From Hyphomicrobiales bacterium (GTDB lineage Bacteria; Pseudomonadota; Alphaproteobacteria; Rhizobiales; Beijerinckiaceae): 47,690 nt of DNA. Where the stretch lies: assembly GCA_026400535.1 (NCBI GenBank), contig JAPLOU010000023.1, positions 1 to 47,690 of the forward strand. The letters are read 5' to 3'. How positions within the stretch are numbered: position 1 is the stretch's first letter; each line of letters opens with the position of its first letter. Below the pieces are notes generated by a model, which saw only the letters and a program-made list of their open reading frames with translations, searched no databases and was not told the origin of the DNA. Of this stretch, positions 1 through 8,650 are shown in pieces. The position numbers and the translations under genes were made by a program.

Positions 1-1
1 G

Positions 2-319
2 GCCGAGCAGGAGTACTCCCGGCACAATTTTGAACATGCCGACACCGCCATGCTGTTCGAGCAGTTCAGGATGGCGGAAGCGGCCTGCCAGAAATACCTC
101 GCAGCCGGTGAGCCGTCGCCCGGCTCCAATGACAATCACCACAAGCTGGCGCTCCCCGCCTATGACCAGTGCATCAAGGCGAGCCATGTCTTCAACCTGC
201 TCGATGCGCGCGGCGTGATCTCCGTCACCGAGCGGCAGGGCTACATCCTCAGGGTGCGCGAGCTCGCCAAGGCCTGCGGCGCGGCCTACCTCAAGACGCG
301 CGACGGCGGGATGGCGTGA
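2..319 (+). CDS. glyQ: Glycyl-tRNA synthetase alpha subunit, C-terminal part (gene cut by window edge)
   Basis: The reading frame is open from the first bases of the window and ends at the TGA at 317-319, so only about the last 105 residues are present. They match the C-terminal helical part of bacterial Gly[13 protein letters not shown], then [20 protein letters not shown] and [17 protein letters not shown] are family hallmarks. GlyQ pairs with GlyS in the alpha2beta2 enzyme that charges tRNA-Gly in the cytoplasm; the alpha subunit holds the aminoacylation active site, which lies upstream of this window. The internal ATG at 50 is not the start, because conserved sequence precedes it. The stop overlaps the ATG of the next gene (TGATG), which suggests translational coupling. 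glyS is not downstream, so it is encoded elsewhere or upstream. Confidence 0.93.
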   Translation, partial: AEQEYSRHNFEHADTAMLFEQFRMAEAACQKYLAAGEPSPGSNDNHHKLALPAYDQCIKASHVFNLLDARGVISVTERQGYILRVRELAKACGAAYLKTRDGGMA

Positions 320-708
320 TGGCGGGCATCATTGCCCAATCAAGTGTGATGCTGTGTCGCGACATGCCCGAGGCCATCGCGTTCTGGCGCCATGTGCTTG
401 GCTTCGTGGTCGAAAACACCTTCGGGGAGCCGCCCGGTTTTGCCATCATGCAGCGGGATGGGGCATGGGTCATGCTTGGCGCGACAGATGCGCCGGTTAG
501 CCTCCTGCGCGACGGGCGCGAAGGGCTTTTTGATGCTTATTTCTGGGTTACGGATGCGGCGGCCGAATTCGAGCGGCAGGCCGACAGGGGCGGAAAACCA
601 GACTATGGTCCATGTCTCCAGCCCTATGGCGTGCTTGAATTCGGCATGCTCACGCCCGACAATCACCTGATCGGGTTCGGCCAGGTGAGAGCAAGCGGCT
701 CGGCCTGA
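319..708 (+). CDS. VOC-superfamily (glyoxalase/bleomycin-resistance-like) protein
   Basis: A 129-residue protein starting [20 protein letters not shown], with the ATG inside the TGATG overlap with the glyQ stop. It has the beta-alpha-beta-beta-beta layout of single-domain VOC proteins: the phrase DMPEAIAFWRHVLGF is the typical opening helix (pattern of paired-strand glyoxalase modules), FAIMQRDGAWVMLG the middle strands, and the end TPDNHLIGFGQV resembles the usual DPDGN.I.F strand. Members include glyoxalase I, dioxygenases and antibiotic-binding proteins; the substrate cannot be read from the sequence. Of the usual metal ligands the terminal acidic position of the family is not obvious, so catalysis is uncertain. 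A start further upstream at 169 would overlap glyQ heavily and is not supported. Confidence 0.8.
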   Translation: MAGIIAQSSVMLCRDMPEAIAFWRHVLGFVVENTFGEPPGFAIMQRDGAWVMLGATDAPVSLLRDGREGLFDAYFWVTDAAAEFERQADRGGKPDYGPCLQPYGVLEFGMLTPDNHLIGFGQVRASGSA

Positions 709-756
709 TGGGTTGATCAGACGCTGGCAACCCTGCCGGCCAACGGAGAAGAGCAC

Positions 757-996
757 ATGACCAAACCAGCCATTGGCGGAACCGCTCCGATCCCTGTCGA
801 CGTGAAGGCCGGACAGGAAGTCTGGTGGTGCGCCTGCGGGCTTTCGAAGAAGCAGCCCTTCTGCGACGGCTCCCATCAGGGTGGCCCGTTCACCCCGATG
901 CAGTGGACGGCCGACGCCGACAGGAAGGTCTTCTTCTGCACCTGCAAGCAGAGCGCCAAAAGCCCGCTGTGTGACGGCGCGCACACCCGGCTCTGA
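757..996 (+). CDS. CDGSH iron-sulfur domain protein with two clusters
   Basis: A 79-residue protein made almost entirely of two tandem CDGSH zinc-finger-like motifs, each of the form CxCx(6-7)PxCDG(S/A)H: CACGLSKKQPFCDGSH at about residues 25-40 and CTCKQSAKSPLCDGAH at about 61-76. Each motif supplies three cysteines and one histidine that hold a redox-active, acid-labile 2Fe-2S cluster in the mitoNEET family. The bacterial double-motif form is a cytoplasmic monomer; its partner and role are not established here. GGAGAAGAG lies just ahead of the ATG and supports this start. It is followed closely by the convergent mutY. Identification rests on the motifs, which are complete. Confidence 0.92.
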   Translation: MTKPAIGGTAPIPVDVKAGQEVWWCACGLSKKQPFCDGSHQGGPFTPMQWTADADRKVFFCTCKQSAKSPLCDGAHTRL

Positions 997-2033
997 TCAG
1001 CCTCGCCCTAGCCCGAGCACGGCGAGCCCGGTCGCGATCACCTTGCGCATCACGGTGGGAAGGGGCTCGTCCACCAGCTGGGACAGCGGCGTGAAGCGCC
1101 CGGTCCCGGGGGCGATCGCAGGGTCCGCGGTCCGCGCGGCGTAGACGGTCAGTTCGAGCGGAAAATGGGTGAAGACGTGGCGAACGACGTCGGCGCGTCG
1201 TCAAGGGCGCGCAGCGGATCGTGCCGGTCTGACCAGAGCCCCGTCGGAACCTCGGCCATGCCGCCCAGCAGCCCCTTGGGCGGGCGCGTGCGCAACAGGA
1301 TCGCATCATCGTTCCTGACGAGTACGAAGGCCGCCCCGCGCCGGAGTGTCCCGTCTGTCTTGGCCAGCTTGCGCGGATAGGCCTCCTGTTCTCCGGCCGG
1401 CCGTGCCAGACAGGGCGTGCGCCATGGGCACAGCGCGCAGGCAGGCTTGCGCGGCGTGCAGATTGTCGCGCCAAGATCCATGAGCGCCTGCGCGAAATCG
1501 CCGGGACGATCGGCGGGCACCATGGCCAGCGTCCGTCTGGCGACCTCTGCCCGCCCCGCCGGCATCGGCGTCTCGAGCCGGAACAACCGCGTCATCACAC
1601 GCTCGACATTGCCGTCCACGGCGGCCGCAACCTCACCGAAGGCGATGGCCGCCACGGCTGCCGAGGTGTACGCCCCGATTCCGGGCAGATCGCGCAATTC
1701 AGCCTCTGTTGCCGGGAACCGGCCGCCATGCCGTGTCATCACGACCTGGGCGCAGGCATGCAGGTTGCGGGCGCGGCTGTAATAGCCAAGCCCGGCCCAC
1801 GCGCTCATCACCGCCTCCGCAGGCGCCTCAGCCAGCGCCCGCACGGTAGGAAAACGGGCCAGAAACGCTGCGAAATAGGGCTTCACCGCCTGCACGGTCG
1901 TCTGCTGCAGCATGATTTCCGACAGCCAGACCCGGTACGGGTCAGGGTGCTCCCCAGGCAGGGCACGCCAGGGCAGCGCGCGTCGCTGGCGGTCGTACCA
2001 GGTCATCAGTTCTGCAGGATCCGGACATGGCAT
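997..2033 (-). pseudogene. mutY: Adenine DNA glycosylase MutY, with a frameshift near the NUDIX-like C-terminus
   Basis: The N-terminal 270 or so residues are a canonical MutY: LSEIMLQQTTV with catalytic Glu39, the helix-hairpin-helix LPGIGAYTSAAV, catalytic Asp140 in AVDGNVERV, and a 4Fe-4S loop with Cys192, 199, 202 and 208 (C-x6-C-x2-C-x5-C). MutY removes adenine mispaired with 8-oxoguanine. The frame beginning at 2033 stops early at 1149, but from about 1190 a second frame reads HVFTHFPLELTVYAAR and continues in good MutY C-terminal sequence to a TGA at 997-999. The two frames differ by what looks like one lost base at about 1185-1205. The C-terminal domain recognises 8-oxoG, so a real frameshift would weaken specificity; a sequencing error is the main alternative. 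The gene is divergent from the DUF721 gene. Confidence 0.85.
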
Positions 2034-2136
2034 CCGCTTCTCCTGTCATGCCGGCAACAGGTCGTGCAAGTCCTGTCGATGCGGTCTGAGAAGGGCGGTT
2101 GATGCGTCATGGTCGCCTGTGCGAGACTTGGGCGCC

Positions 2137-2667
2137 ATGAACATGCCTCCTCCATCACGCCGAAGACAGGGCGCCCGTCCCCTCGCGGACGCGCTCGGCG
2201 TCGCCATGTCGCCGGTGCTGGCAGCCAAGGGCTTCGCCAATCGCGAGGTGATTGGCAGTTGGGCCGCAATCGTGGGCGACCGGCTGGGCTTGCGCTCGCG
2301 GCCTCTGAAGATCGACTGGCCAAAGCGCCATCCAGGCGCAGCCGGCGAGCACACGGAGCCTGCGACGCTTGTCGTGCTGGTCGAAAGCGCCTTCGCGCCC
2401 GAAATGCAGCATGCGGCACCGGTCGTTCTGGCCCGTCTGAATGCCCATCTCGGCTGGTCAGCCGTGGGCCGCATCGTGCTGAAGCAGGGTCCGGTTGCGG
2501 CCCAGTCCGTCGCCGCCTGCCAGGTGGCCTCGGAGCCGGATGATGCAGCCAGGGCCGCGATCGATCAGGCTGTCGCGGCGATCGCCGGGCCCGAACTGCG
2601 CGATTCAGTGGCCCGGCTGGGGCTCGCCATCAACCGCCGTTCGCGTCAGCGCGGCGAGGGCGGCTGA
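2137..2667 (+). CDS. DUF721 / DciA-like protein
   Basis: A 176-residue protein starting MNMPPPSRRRQGARPLADAL; the ATG at 2137 is chosen because upstream sequence runs into mutY and is not conserved in character. The opening stretch (ADALGVAMSPVLAAKGFANREVIGSWAAIVGDRL) is the typical DUF721 pattern with the conserved W-x2-IVG motif. DUF721 includes DciA, the ancestral loader of the replicative helicase DnaB, although alphaproteobacterial members of this size are less studied. The position between mutY and a DsbA-like gene followed by smc is the usual alphaproteobacterial order, which supports the assignment. The last 50 residues are low-complexity, Ala/Arg-rich. Role in replication is inferred from the family. 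Confidence 0.8.
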   Translation: MNMPPPSRRRQGARPLADALGVAMSPVLAAKGFANREVIGSWAAIVGDRLGLRSRPLKIDWPKRHPGAAGEHTEPATLVVLVESAFAPEMQHAAPVVLARLNAHLGWSAVGRIVLKQGPVAAQSVAACQVASEPDDAARAAIDQAVAAIAGPELRDSVARLGLAINRRSRQRGEGG

Positions 2668-2753
2668 GTGGCGGCTGGCGAAATCGTGTTGCCAAGCAGC
2701 CCGGGCAGGCTATGGTCCGGGAAAGCCACCATTGTCCGACAAGGTCTGATATC

Positions 2754-3404
2754 ATGATCGAACGCATCAATCGCCGGGATGTCCTGCTTGGAGCCGCTGC
2801 TGTCGGCACGACGTCGCTGTCAGCGCCCATGGCCCAGGCCCAGGCCACGCTCAACATGGCCGAAGTGCTGGCGGCGGTGAATCCGCTGCTGCCGGATCTG
2901 GTCTATGGCAGCGCCGACGCGAAGGTGACGATCGTCGAATACGCCTCCACGACCTGTCCGCACTGCGCGCGCTTTCATAATGAGGTCTTGCCCGAGCTGA
3001 GGGCGAAGTATGTCGAGACGGGCAAGGTCCGCTTCATCTTTCGCGTTTTCGTGCTCAATCCGCTCGATACGGCAGCCTCGATGCTGTCGTACTGCGGTCC
3101 CGCCGAACGGCGCGGCGCCTTCCTCGAATACCTGTTCAAGCAGCAGGAGAAGTGGGCCTTCACCAACACCCCGCTCGACGCCCTGCTGCAGGCCGCCCGG
3201 CAGGCCGGTTTCACACAGGAAAGTTTCAACGCCTGCTTGCAGCGCCAGGATTTGTATGGCGCGTTGAACGCGGCAAAAGACAAGGCCGCCGACGGGTTCA
3301 AGGTCAACTCGACGCCAACCTTGATCATCAACGGGCAGGTCCATCGCGGTGCGCTTTCGATGCCTGAACTTGACAAGATCCTTCAGCCGCTGGTCGGGGC
3401 CTGA
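2754..3404 (+). CDS. DsbA-family thiol:disulfide oxidoreductase
   Basis: A 216-residue exported protein. The start at 2754 gives an N-terminus with twin arginine, RRDVLLGAAAVG, and a cleavage-like APMAQAQA at about residues 24-31; this resembles a Tat signal (or a Sec signal). The mature part is a DSBA/Com1-type thioredoxin: the active site CPHC at residues 68-71 within EYASTTCPHCARFHNE, an inserted helical domain, and the cis-proline segment NSTPTLIINGQ near residue 185. Such proteins oxidise or isomerise cysteines in the periplasm. No DsbB partner is nearby. It lies between DUF721 and smc, a common alphaproteobacterial arrangement, about 50 bases before smc. An in-frame start at 2712 exists but would spoil the signal peptide. 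Confidence 0.88.
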   Translation: MIERINRRDVLLGAAAVGTTSLSAPMAQAQATLNMAEVLAAVNPLLPDLVYGSADAKVTIVEYASTTCPHCARFHNEVLPELRAKYVETGKVRFIFRVFVLNPLDTAASMLSYCGPAERRGAFLEYLFKQQEKWAFTNTPLDALLQAARQAGFTQESFNACLQRQDLYGALNAAKDKAADGFKVNSTPTLIINGQVHRGALSMPELDKILQPLVGA

Positions 3405-3455
3405 GCCCCGGGCGGCCAGCGCTGCACTGCGTCTGATGGCTCAGGGGGTGCCGCG

Positions 3456-6400
3456 ATGAAGCTGACGCGCCTCAGGCTGACCGGCTTCAAATCCTTCGTT
3501 GAAGCGACGGAATTCCAGATCGAGCCGGGTCTTTCGGGCGTTGTCGGCCCCAATGGCTGCGGCAAGTCCAATCTGGTCGAGGCCCTGCGCTGGGTCATGG
3601 GCGAGAATTCGTTCAAGAACATGCGCGGCTCGGGGATGGATGATGTCATCTTCGCGGGTTCCGGCTCGCGCCCGGCGCGCAATGTCGCCGAAGTCGGTCT
3701 GACGATTGATAATTCCGCGCGCACCGCCCCGAGCCAGTTCAATGACGCCGAGGTACTGGAGGTCACGCGCCGCATCGCGCGTGAGGAAGGTTCAACCTAC
3801 CGTGTCAATGGCAAGGAAGTCCGCGCCCGCGATGTGCAGTTGCTTTTTGCCGATGCCGCCACCGGCGCGCGCTCGCCGGCTCTGGTGCGTCAGGGGCAGA
3901 TCAGCGAGATCATCGCGGCGAAGCCGCAGTCCCGCCGTCGGATTCTGGAGGATGCAGCCGGAATCGCCGGCCTGCATTCCCGCCGCCATGAGGCCGAGCT
4001 CAGGTTGCGCGCCGCCGAGGACAACCTGCTCCGGCTTGAAGATGTCCTGCGCGAGATCGAGAGCCAGATTGAGGCGCTGAAGCGCCAGGCTCGGCAGGCG
4101 GGGCGCTACAAGTCTCTGGCGGCGGAAATCCGCTCAGCCGAGGCGATGCTGGCCGCGATCAGCCATCGCGATGCCCGTGATCAGGCCGCTGCCGCCGAGC
4201 GGGCTGCCGAGGCTGCCCTGCGCGATGTCGCGGAAGCCACGCGCATTCAGGCCGAGACCGCGCGCCATCAGGCCGTTGCCGCCCACGCGCTTCCACAGTT
4301 GCGCGACGCCGAGGCGGGAGCCTCTGCGGCACTGGCCCGGCTCAGGCGGGCCCTTGACGAACTGGAGGCCGACGACCGGCGCAGCCGGCAGCGCGCCGAG
4401 GAGGTCAGCCGCCGGATCGCCGAACTGAGTGCCGATCTGACCCGCGAAACCGGCGTGACGGCGGATGCCGAAGCCAGCCTCGCACGTCTTGCCGACGAGT
4501 TGACGTCCCTCGCGGCGGCTGGCAGCGGCAGCGAGACCGCGCGAGCCGAGGCGCTGGCGCTTCAGCAGGCTGCCGAAGTGGCGCTGACGGAGGCGGAAGT
4601 GGCGCAGGGTGCGGCACAGACGGCCATGGCCGACCTCAACGCCCGCAAGAGCGCCTTCGAGAGGGCCCTGCGTGATGCCGCCGCGCGCGCCGCGCGGCAC
4701 CGGATCGAGCGCGAGGGCCTGGAGCGGTCGCTGGTCCAGCTCGACGCCGACAGCGGCCTCGGTGCGGCACTCGACGCCTTACGCTCCGGGCTTGGCGCCG
4801 CCGAGAACGGCCTGCACGGGGCCGATGAGGCTGCCGCGGCAGCACGCGCCCGCCTCTCCGCGGCGCGCGAGGCGGAACAGAAGGCGCGGGTACCGCAGGT
4901 CGAGGCGGACCGGAAGGCCCAGCGCCTCGAGACCGAGGTGCGAACGCTGCAGACGTTGGTATCGGGCCCTGCCAACGACCTGTGGCCGCCCGTGCTGGAT
5001 CAGATTGCGGTTCAGAAAGGCTTCGAGACGGCGCTCGGCGCGGCTCTCGGAGACGATCTCGATGCGTCGTCGAATCCCTCGGCCCCCGCCCATTGGCGCG
5101 AGACCGGTACGCCGGCAGCCGATCCCCCGCTGCCGGGCGATGCCGAGCCGTTGAGCGCCAAGGTCCGTGCGCCAACCGCCATGCTCCGGCGGCTGAACCA
5201 GATCGGTGTGGTCACCCGCTCCGATGGCGCGCGCCTGATGGGGCAACTCCACACCGGACAACGGCTCGTCTCGCGCGAGGGTGATCTGTGGCGCTGGGAC
5301 GGCTTTGTCGCCGCCGCCGAAGCGCCAACGCCTGCGGCCCGGCGGCTTGCCGAAAAGAACCGTCTCGGCGATCTCGAGCGTGAGGCCCAGGCTGCACGCG
5401 AGGCTGCCGAAGCGGCGCGGGAATCCCTTGATGAAGCCCAGGGGAGGGTCCGCCAGAGCGCGGTCGAGGAAGCTGCCGCGATCGAGGCGGCGCGCGAGCA
5501 GCGCCGCCGTTTCGATCAGGCCCGCGACCAGCTCGCCGCGGCCGAGCGCAGGATCACGGACATGGCCTCTCGCCGCGCCAGCCTCGCCGAGGGTATCGGC
5601 AGGCTGGCGGCATCCGAGGCCGAGGCCGGCCTCGCCCGTGACCAGGCCGAGGCCGGGCTGGCGTCGCTGAGACCATCGCCCGAGCTCGAGGCGGCTCTTT
5701 CTGCCGCGTCAGCCCGCGTCGGTGAATGCCGCAGCGCGGCCGTCCAGGCCCGTTCCTCGGTGCAGACCCTGCAGCGGGAGCAAGCCATGCGGGCCGAGCG
5801 GGCCGCTGCCGCCGACGCCGACATGGCGCGCTGGCACGAGCGGATCGTCAGGTCGCAAGCGGCCCGTGCCGAGGCTGACAAGCGCCGGGAGGCCGCTCGC
5901 CTGGAAGCGGCGGCGCTCGCTGATGCTCCGGATATGTTCCTTGTGCGCCGACGGGAGCTGCTCGCCGCCATCGAGGAGGCCGACGGCAGGCGCAGGACTG
6001 CCGCCGATGATCTGGCGCGGGCGCAGACACTCCAGGCGGAAGCCGACAAGGCGGCGCGGATCGCGCTTGATGCCCTCGCCGGCGTGCGAGAGGCCCGGGC
6101 GGCGACCGAGGCGCGGCTGGAAGCTGCGCGCACCCGGCTCGATGACGTCAGCCGCGCCATAGCCGAAACGCTCGCGACAACACCGGTCGGGTTGTACGAA
6201 CTGGCCGGGCTGAAGCCGGGGGACGACCTGCCGCCCGCGGCGGAGACCGAGCGCCGGCTGGCCAACCTCAAGGGAGACCGCGAGCGGCTTGGCGCGGTCA
6301 ACCTGCGCGCCGACGAGGAACTGGCCGAGACCGAGGCCAAGCGCGAACAATTGGTGGCCGAGCGCGACGATCTCGGGGAAGCGATCCGGCGGCTGCGGCA

Positions 6401-6914
6401 AGCCATCGGTTCGCTGAACCGGGAGGGGCGCGAGCGCCTGCTCGCCGCCTTCGACGTGGTCAACGGCCACTTCAAGCGTCTGTTCGGCGTCCTGTTCGGC
6501 GGCGGCGAGGCGGAACTCACGCTGGTTGATTCGGAAGACCCGCTGGAAGCGGGCCTCGAAATCCTCGCCCGCCCCCCGGGCAAAAAGCCGCAGACCATGA
6601 CACTGCTCTCGGGCGGTGAGCAGGCCCTGACCGCGACCGCGCTGATCTTCGCTGTCTTCCTCACCAATCCGTCGCCGATCTGCGTTCTGGATGAGGTGGA
6701 CGCTCCGCTCGACGACGCCAATGTCGAACGCTATTGCGACCTCCTGCGCGACATGGTCACCCGGACCGAAACGCGCTTCGTCGTCATCACCCACAACCCG
6801 ATCACCATGGCCCGCATGGATCGCCTGTTCGGTGTCACCATGGCGGAGCGGGGCATCTCCCAGCTTGTCTCGGTCGACCTTGAAACGGCTGAAGCCATCC
6901 GCGACGCCGTCTGA
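3456..6914 (+). CDS. smc: Chromosome segregation ATPase SMC
   Basis: Full-length SMC of 1152 residues. The head halves are at the two ends: Walker A GPNGCGKS at residues 31-38 in the N-terminus, and the ABC signature LLSGGEQ at about 1050 with Walker B CVLDEVDAPLDD at about 1076 in the C-terminus. Between them are two long Ala/Glu/Arg-rich coiled coils broken by a globular hinge at about residues 505-620. SMC dimers with ScpA and ScpB organise and separate the chromosome after replication. scpA and scpB are not in this window, as is usual in alphaproteobacteria. The start ATG at 3456 gives the canonical MKLTRLRLTGFKSF opening. GC and codon use match the neighbours. Confidence 0.97.
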   Translation: MKLTRLRLTGFKSFVEATEFQIEPGLSGVVGPNGCGKSNLVEALRWVMGENSFKNMRGSGMDDVIFAGSGSRPARNVAEVGLTIDNSARTAPSQFNDAEVLEVTRRIAREEGSTYRVNGKEVRARDVQLLFADAATGARSPALVRQGQISEIIAAKPQSRRRILEDAAGIAGLHSRRHEAELRLRAAEDNLLRLEDVLREIESQIEALKRQARQAGRYKSLAAEIRSAEAMLAAISHRDARDQAAAAERAAEAALRDVAEATRIQAETARHQAVAAHALPQLRDAEAGASAALARLRRALDELEADDRRSRQRAEEVSRRIAELSADLTRETGVTADAEASLARLADELTSLAAAGSGSETARAEALALQQAAEVALTEAEVAQGAAQTAMADLNARKSAFERALRDAAARAARHRIEREGLERSLVQLDADSGLGAALDALRSGLGAAENGLHGADEAAAAARARLSAAREAEQKARVPQVEADRKAQRLETEVRTLQTLVSGPANDLWPPVLDQIAVQKGFETALGAALGDDLDASSNPSAPAHWRETGTPAADPPLPGDAEPLSAKVRAPTAMLRRLNQIGVVTRSDGARLMGQLHTGQRLVSREGDLWRWDGFVAAAEAPTPAARRLAEKNRLGDLEREAQAAREAAEAARESLDEAQGRVRQSAVEEAAAIEAAREQRRRFDQARDQLAAAERRITDMASRRASLAEGIGRLAASEAEAGLARDQAEAGLASLRPSPELEAALSAASARVGECRSAAVQARSSVQTLQREQAMRAERAAAADADMARWHERIVRSQAARAEADKRREAARLEAAALADAPDMFLVRRRELLAAIEEADGRRRTAADDLARAQTLQAEADKAARIALDALAGVREARAATEARLEAARTRLDDVSRAIAETLATTPVGLYELAGLKPGDDLPPAAETERRLANLKGDRERLGAVNLRADEELAETEAKREQLVAERDDLGEAIRRLRQAIGSLNREGRERLLAAFDVVNGHFKRLFGVLFGGGEAELTLVDSEDPLEAGLEILARPPGKKPQTMTLLSGGEQALTATALIFAVFLTNPSPICVLDEVDAPLDDANVERYCDLLRDMVTRTETRFVVITHNPITMARMDRLFGVTMAERGISQLVSVDLETAEAIRDAV

Positions 6915-7002
6915 TCGCGACCACGCGGCGAGCCTTGGCGGAAAGCCGGTAAATTCAAAATTAGAAATATATATCATATACTTAAAAGATATTGCCCGCG
7001 CC

Positions 7003-7031
7003 TTGACATGACGGGGTCGCGAAAATATGGT
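7003..7031 (+). promoter_or_regulatory. Candidate sigma70-type promoter of the F0 ATP synthase operon
   Basis: TTGACA at 7003-7008 is followed after exactly 17 bases by TATGGT at 7026-7031, about 75 bases before the atpI start. A strongly AT-rich stretch (6949-6993) lies directly upstream, where an UP element or a bending protein could act. This is a match to the consensus by eye; no transcript start is known. Confidence 0.55.
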
Positions 7032-7107
7032 GCCGCCAGTTTCGGACGGGATCTCCTGCCGATCAGCCAGGCGCGGCCAGTTCGCGCCAACCGCGAAAGT
7101 CTGACCG

Positions 7108-7482
7108 ATGTCGGAGCAGAACAAGCAGGCTGGTCGGGTTTCGGCAAAACCGGAAGCCCCCGTCGAAAACGAGCTGTCCGCAAAGCTGCGAGACATCGAC
7201 GCGCGCCTCGCAAGCATCCATGCGGAGCGCACCGCCACCGATGCGCCGAAGGGCGCGCTTCACGCGGATGGCACGGCGATGGCGCGCGGCATGAAGCTTG
7301 TGTCGGAATTCGTGGCCGGTATTGCGGCCGGCGGCATCCTGGGATGGCTGATTGATCGCTTTGCGGGCCTTCAGCCTTTCGGACTGTTGATTGGACTTAT
7401 GTTTGGGTTTGCAGCGGGCCTCAGAAACCTGTATCGCGCCACCCAAGGGCAGTCGGGTGCAGTGCAACCGAAGGCCGACTGA
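7108..7482 (+). CDS. atpI: F0F1 ATP synthase assembly protein AtpI
   Basis: A 124-residue protein at the head of the F0 operon. The first 60 residues are polar; two membrane segments follow, at about 67-90 (ending GGILGWLIDRF) and 94-114 (FGLLIGLMFGFAAGLRNLYR), with the GxxxGxxxD pattern of AtpI/Gmc proteins. AtpI helps assemble the c-ring and may carry magnesium; it is not part of the finished enzyme. The stop is 36 bases before atpB. Assignment rests on the two-helix pattern and on position. The ATG at 7108 follows GAAAG at a normal distance. Confidence 0.88.
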   Translation: MSEQNKQAGRVSAKPEAPVENELSAKLRDIDARLASIHAERTATDAPKGALHADGTAMARGMKLVSEFVAGIAAGGILGWLIDRFAGLQPFGLLIGLMFGFAAGLRNLYRATQGQSGAVQPKAD

Positions 7483-7518
7483 CGACCCTTTGACGACCAA
7501 CGCGAGTTAACGAACGCC

Positions 7519-8268
7519 ATGGCCAGCCCGCTTGACCAATTCGTGATCAAGCCGATCATTCCGCTCGGCAAGATCGGAGCTTCTGAGATCGCGTTCACGA
7601 ACTCCTCGCTTTTCATGATGTTCGTTGTCGGAGCCATCGGCCTGTTCTTCATGGCGGCCACCTCGCAGCGGGCGCTGGTTCCCGGCCGGATGCAGGCCTT
7701 TGCCGAGATGCTTTACGAATTCGTGGCGAACACGTTGAAAAGCGCTGCCGGCAAGGAAGGCATGCAGTTCTTTCCGCTCGTCTTCTCCCTGTTCCTGTTT
7801 GTCCTGACCGCGAACTTCATGGGGATGATCCCCGGCGCGTTCACGGTCACCAGCCACATCATTGTCACCTTCGCTCTGGCCATGCTGGTGTTCCTGACGG
7901 TCATCGGTGTCGGTTTTGCCAAGCATGGCACCCACTTCCTCGGCCTGTTCGTGCCGGGCGGCGCACCTGCGGCCCTGGTGCCGTTCCTCGTGGTCATCGA
8001 GGTGATCTCGTTCCTGTCGCGCCCGATCTCGCTCGGCATGCGCCTGTTCGCCAACATGCTGGCGGGCCACATCGCGCTGAAGGTCTTCGCCGGCTTTGTC
8101 GTGTCGCTGGGCGCGCTCGGCATCGGCGGCATTCTTGGCGCCACGCTGCCGCTCGGCATGATCGTCGCGCTCACCGCTCTCGAATTCCTCGTTGCGTTCC
8201 TGCAGGCTTACGTCTTCACGATCCTGACCTGCGTGTATCTCAACGATGCCCTCCACCCCGGCCACTGA
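7519..8268 (+). CDS. atpB: ATP synthase F0 subunit a
   Basis: A 249-residue polytopic membrane protein with the typical subunit-a start [15 protein letters not shown]. The essential arginine is Arg175 in [14 protein letters not shown], the helix that faces the c-ring; the preceding [15 protein letters not shown] and the last helix [16 protein letters not shown] are also hallmark sequences. Subunit a forms the two proton half-channels of F0. The length is normal for alphaproteobacteria. It is followed after 56 bases by atpE. Confidence 0.97.
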   Translation: MASPLDQFVIKPIIPLGKIGASEIAFTNSSLFMMFVVGAIGLFFMAATSQRALVPGRMQAFAEMLYEFVANTLKSAAGKEGMQFFPLVFSLFLFVLTANFMGMIPGAFTVTSHIIVTFALAMLVFLTVIGVGFAKHGTHFLGLFVPGGAPAALVPFLVVIEVISFLSRPISLGMRLFANMLAGHIALKVFAGFVVSLGALGIGGILGATLPLGMIVALTALEFLVAFLQAYVFTILTCVYLNDALHPGH

Positions 8269-8324
8269 TCGGTTGCCGGATATCTACACCCAACACCCCA
8301 TCTTACATCTCAAGGAGTACTCAA

Positions 8325-8549
8325 ATGGGTCCTGAAGCCGCAAAATTCCTCGGCGCCGGTATTGCATGTCTCGGCATGGGCCTCGCCGCCATCGGCGTGG
8401 GCAACATCTTCGGCAACTTCCTGTCGGGCGCCCTGCGCAACCCGTCCGCTGCCGACAGCCAGTTCGGCCGCGCTTTCGTCGGCGCCGCCCTTGCTGAAGG
8501 TCTGGGTATTTTCGCCCTCGTCGTCGCACTGCTGCTGCTGTTCACCTGA
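8325..8549 (+). CDS. atpE: ATP synthase F0 subunit c
   Basis: A 74-residue hairpin of two membrane helices joined by the polar loop ALRNPSA. The first helix is glycine-rich ([17 protein letters not shown]) and the second carries the proton-binding Glu58 in [15 protein letters not shown]. It forms the rotating c-ring. The ligand pattern around the Glu (no Gln/Thr partner of the sodium type) points to proton coupling. A strong AAGGAG ribosome site sits eight bases ahead of the ATG, in keeping with the many copies needed. A 101-base gap with a long imperfect hairpin separates it from the b' gene. Confidence 0.97.
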   Translation: MGPEAAKFLGAGIACLGMGLAAIGVGNIFGNFLSGALRNPSAADSQFGRAFVGAALAEGLGIFALVVALLLLFT

Positions 8550-8566
8550 TCTTTTCTCGTGACAAG

Positions 8567-8627
8567 GCCCTCGCCGCCCGCGCACACAACCCGGCACGGG
8601 GCACGCGCAGTGGCCAGGCGATAGGGC
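8567..8627 (+). other. Imperfect hairpin between atpE and the b' gene
   Basis: GCCCTCGCC at 8567-8575 can pair with GGCG-AGGGC at 8617-8627 with a two-base bulge (AT) on the right arm. The 41-base interior is GC-rich and may fold further. No T-run follows, so it is not a classical terminator; it could protect the 3' end of the atpE message, which is needed in excess. Confidence 0.3.
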
Positions 8628-8650
8628 ATGTGAAAGCAAGGTAGGCGACA

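Noticed and set aside
5709..7238. A 509-codon frame antisense to the smc 3' end and the atp promoter region
   Set aside because: It overlaps the conserved SMC head domain and shows no domain or ribosome site.
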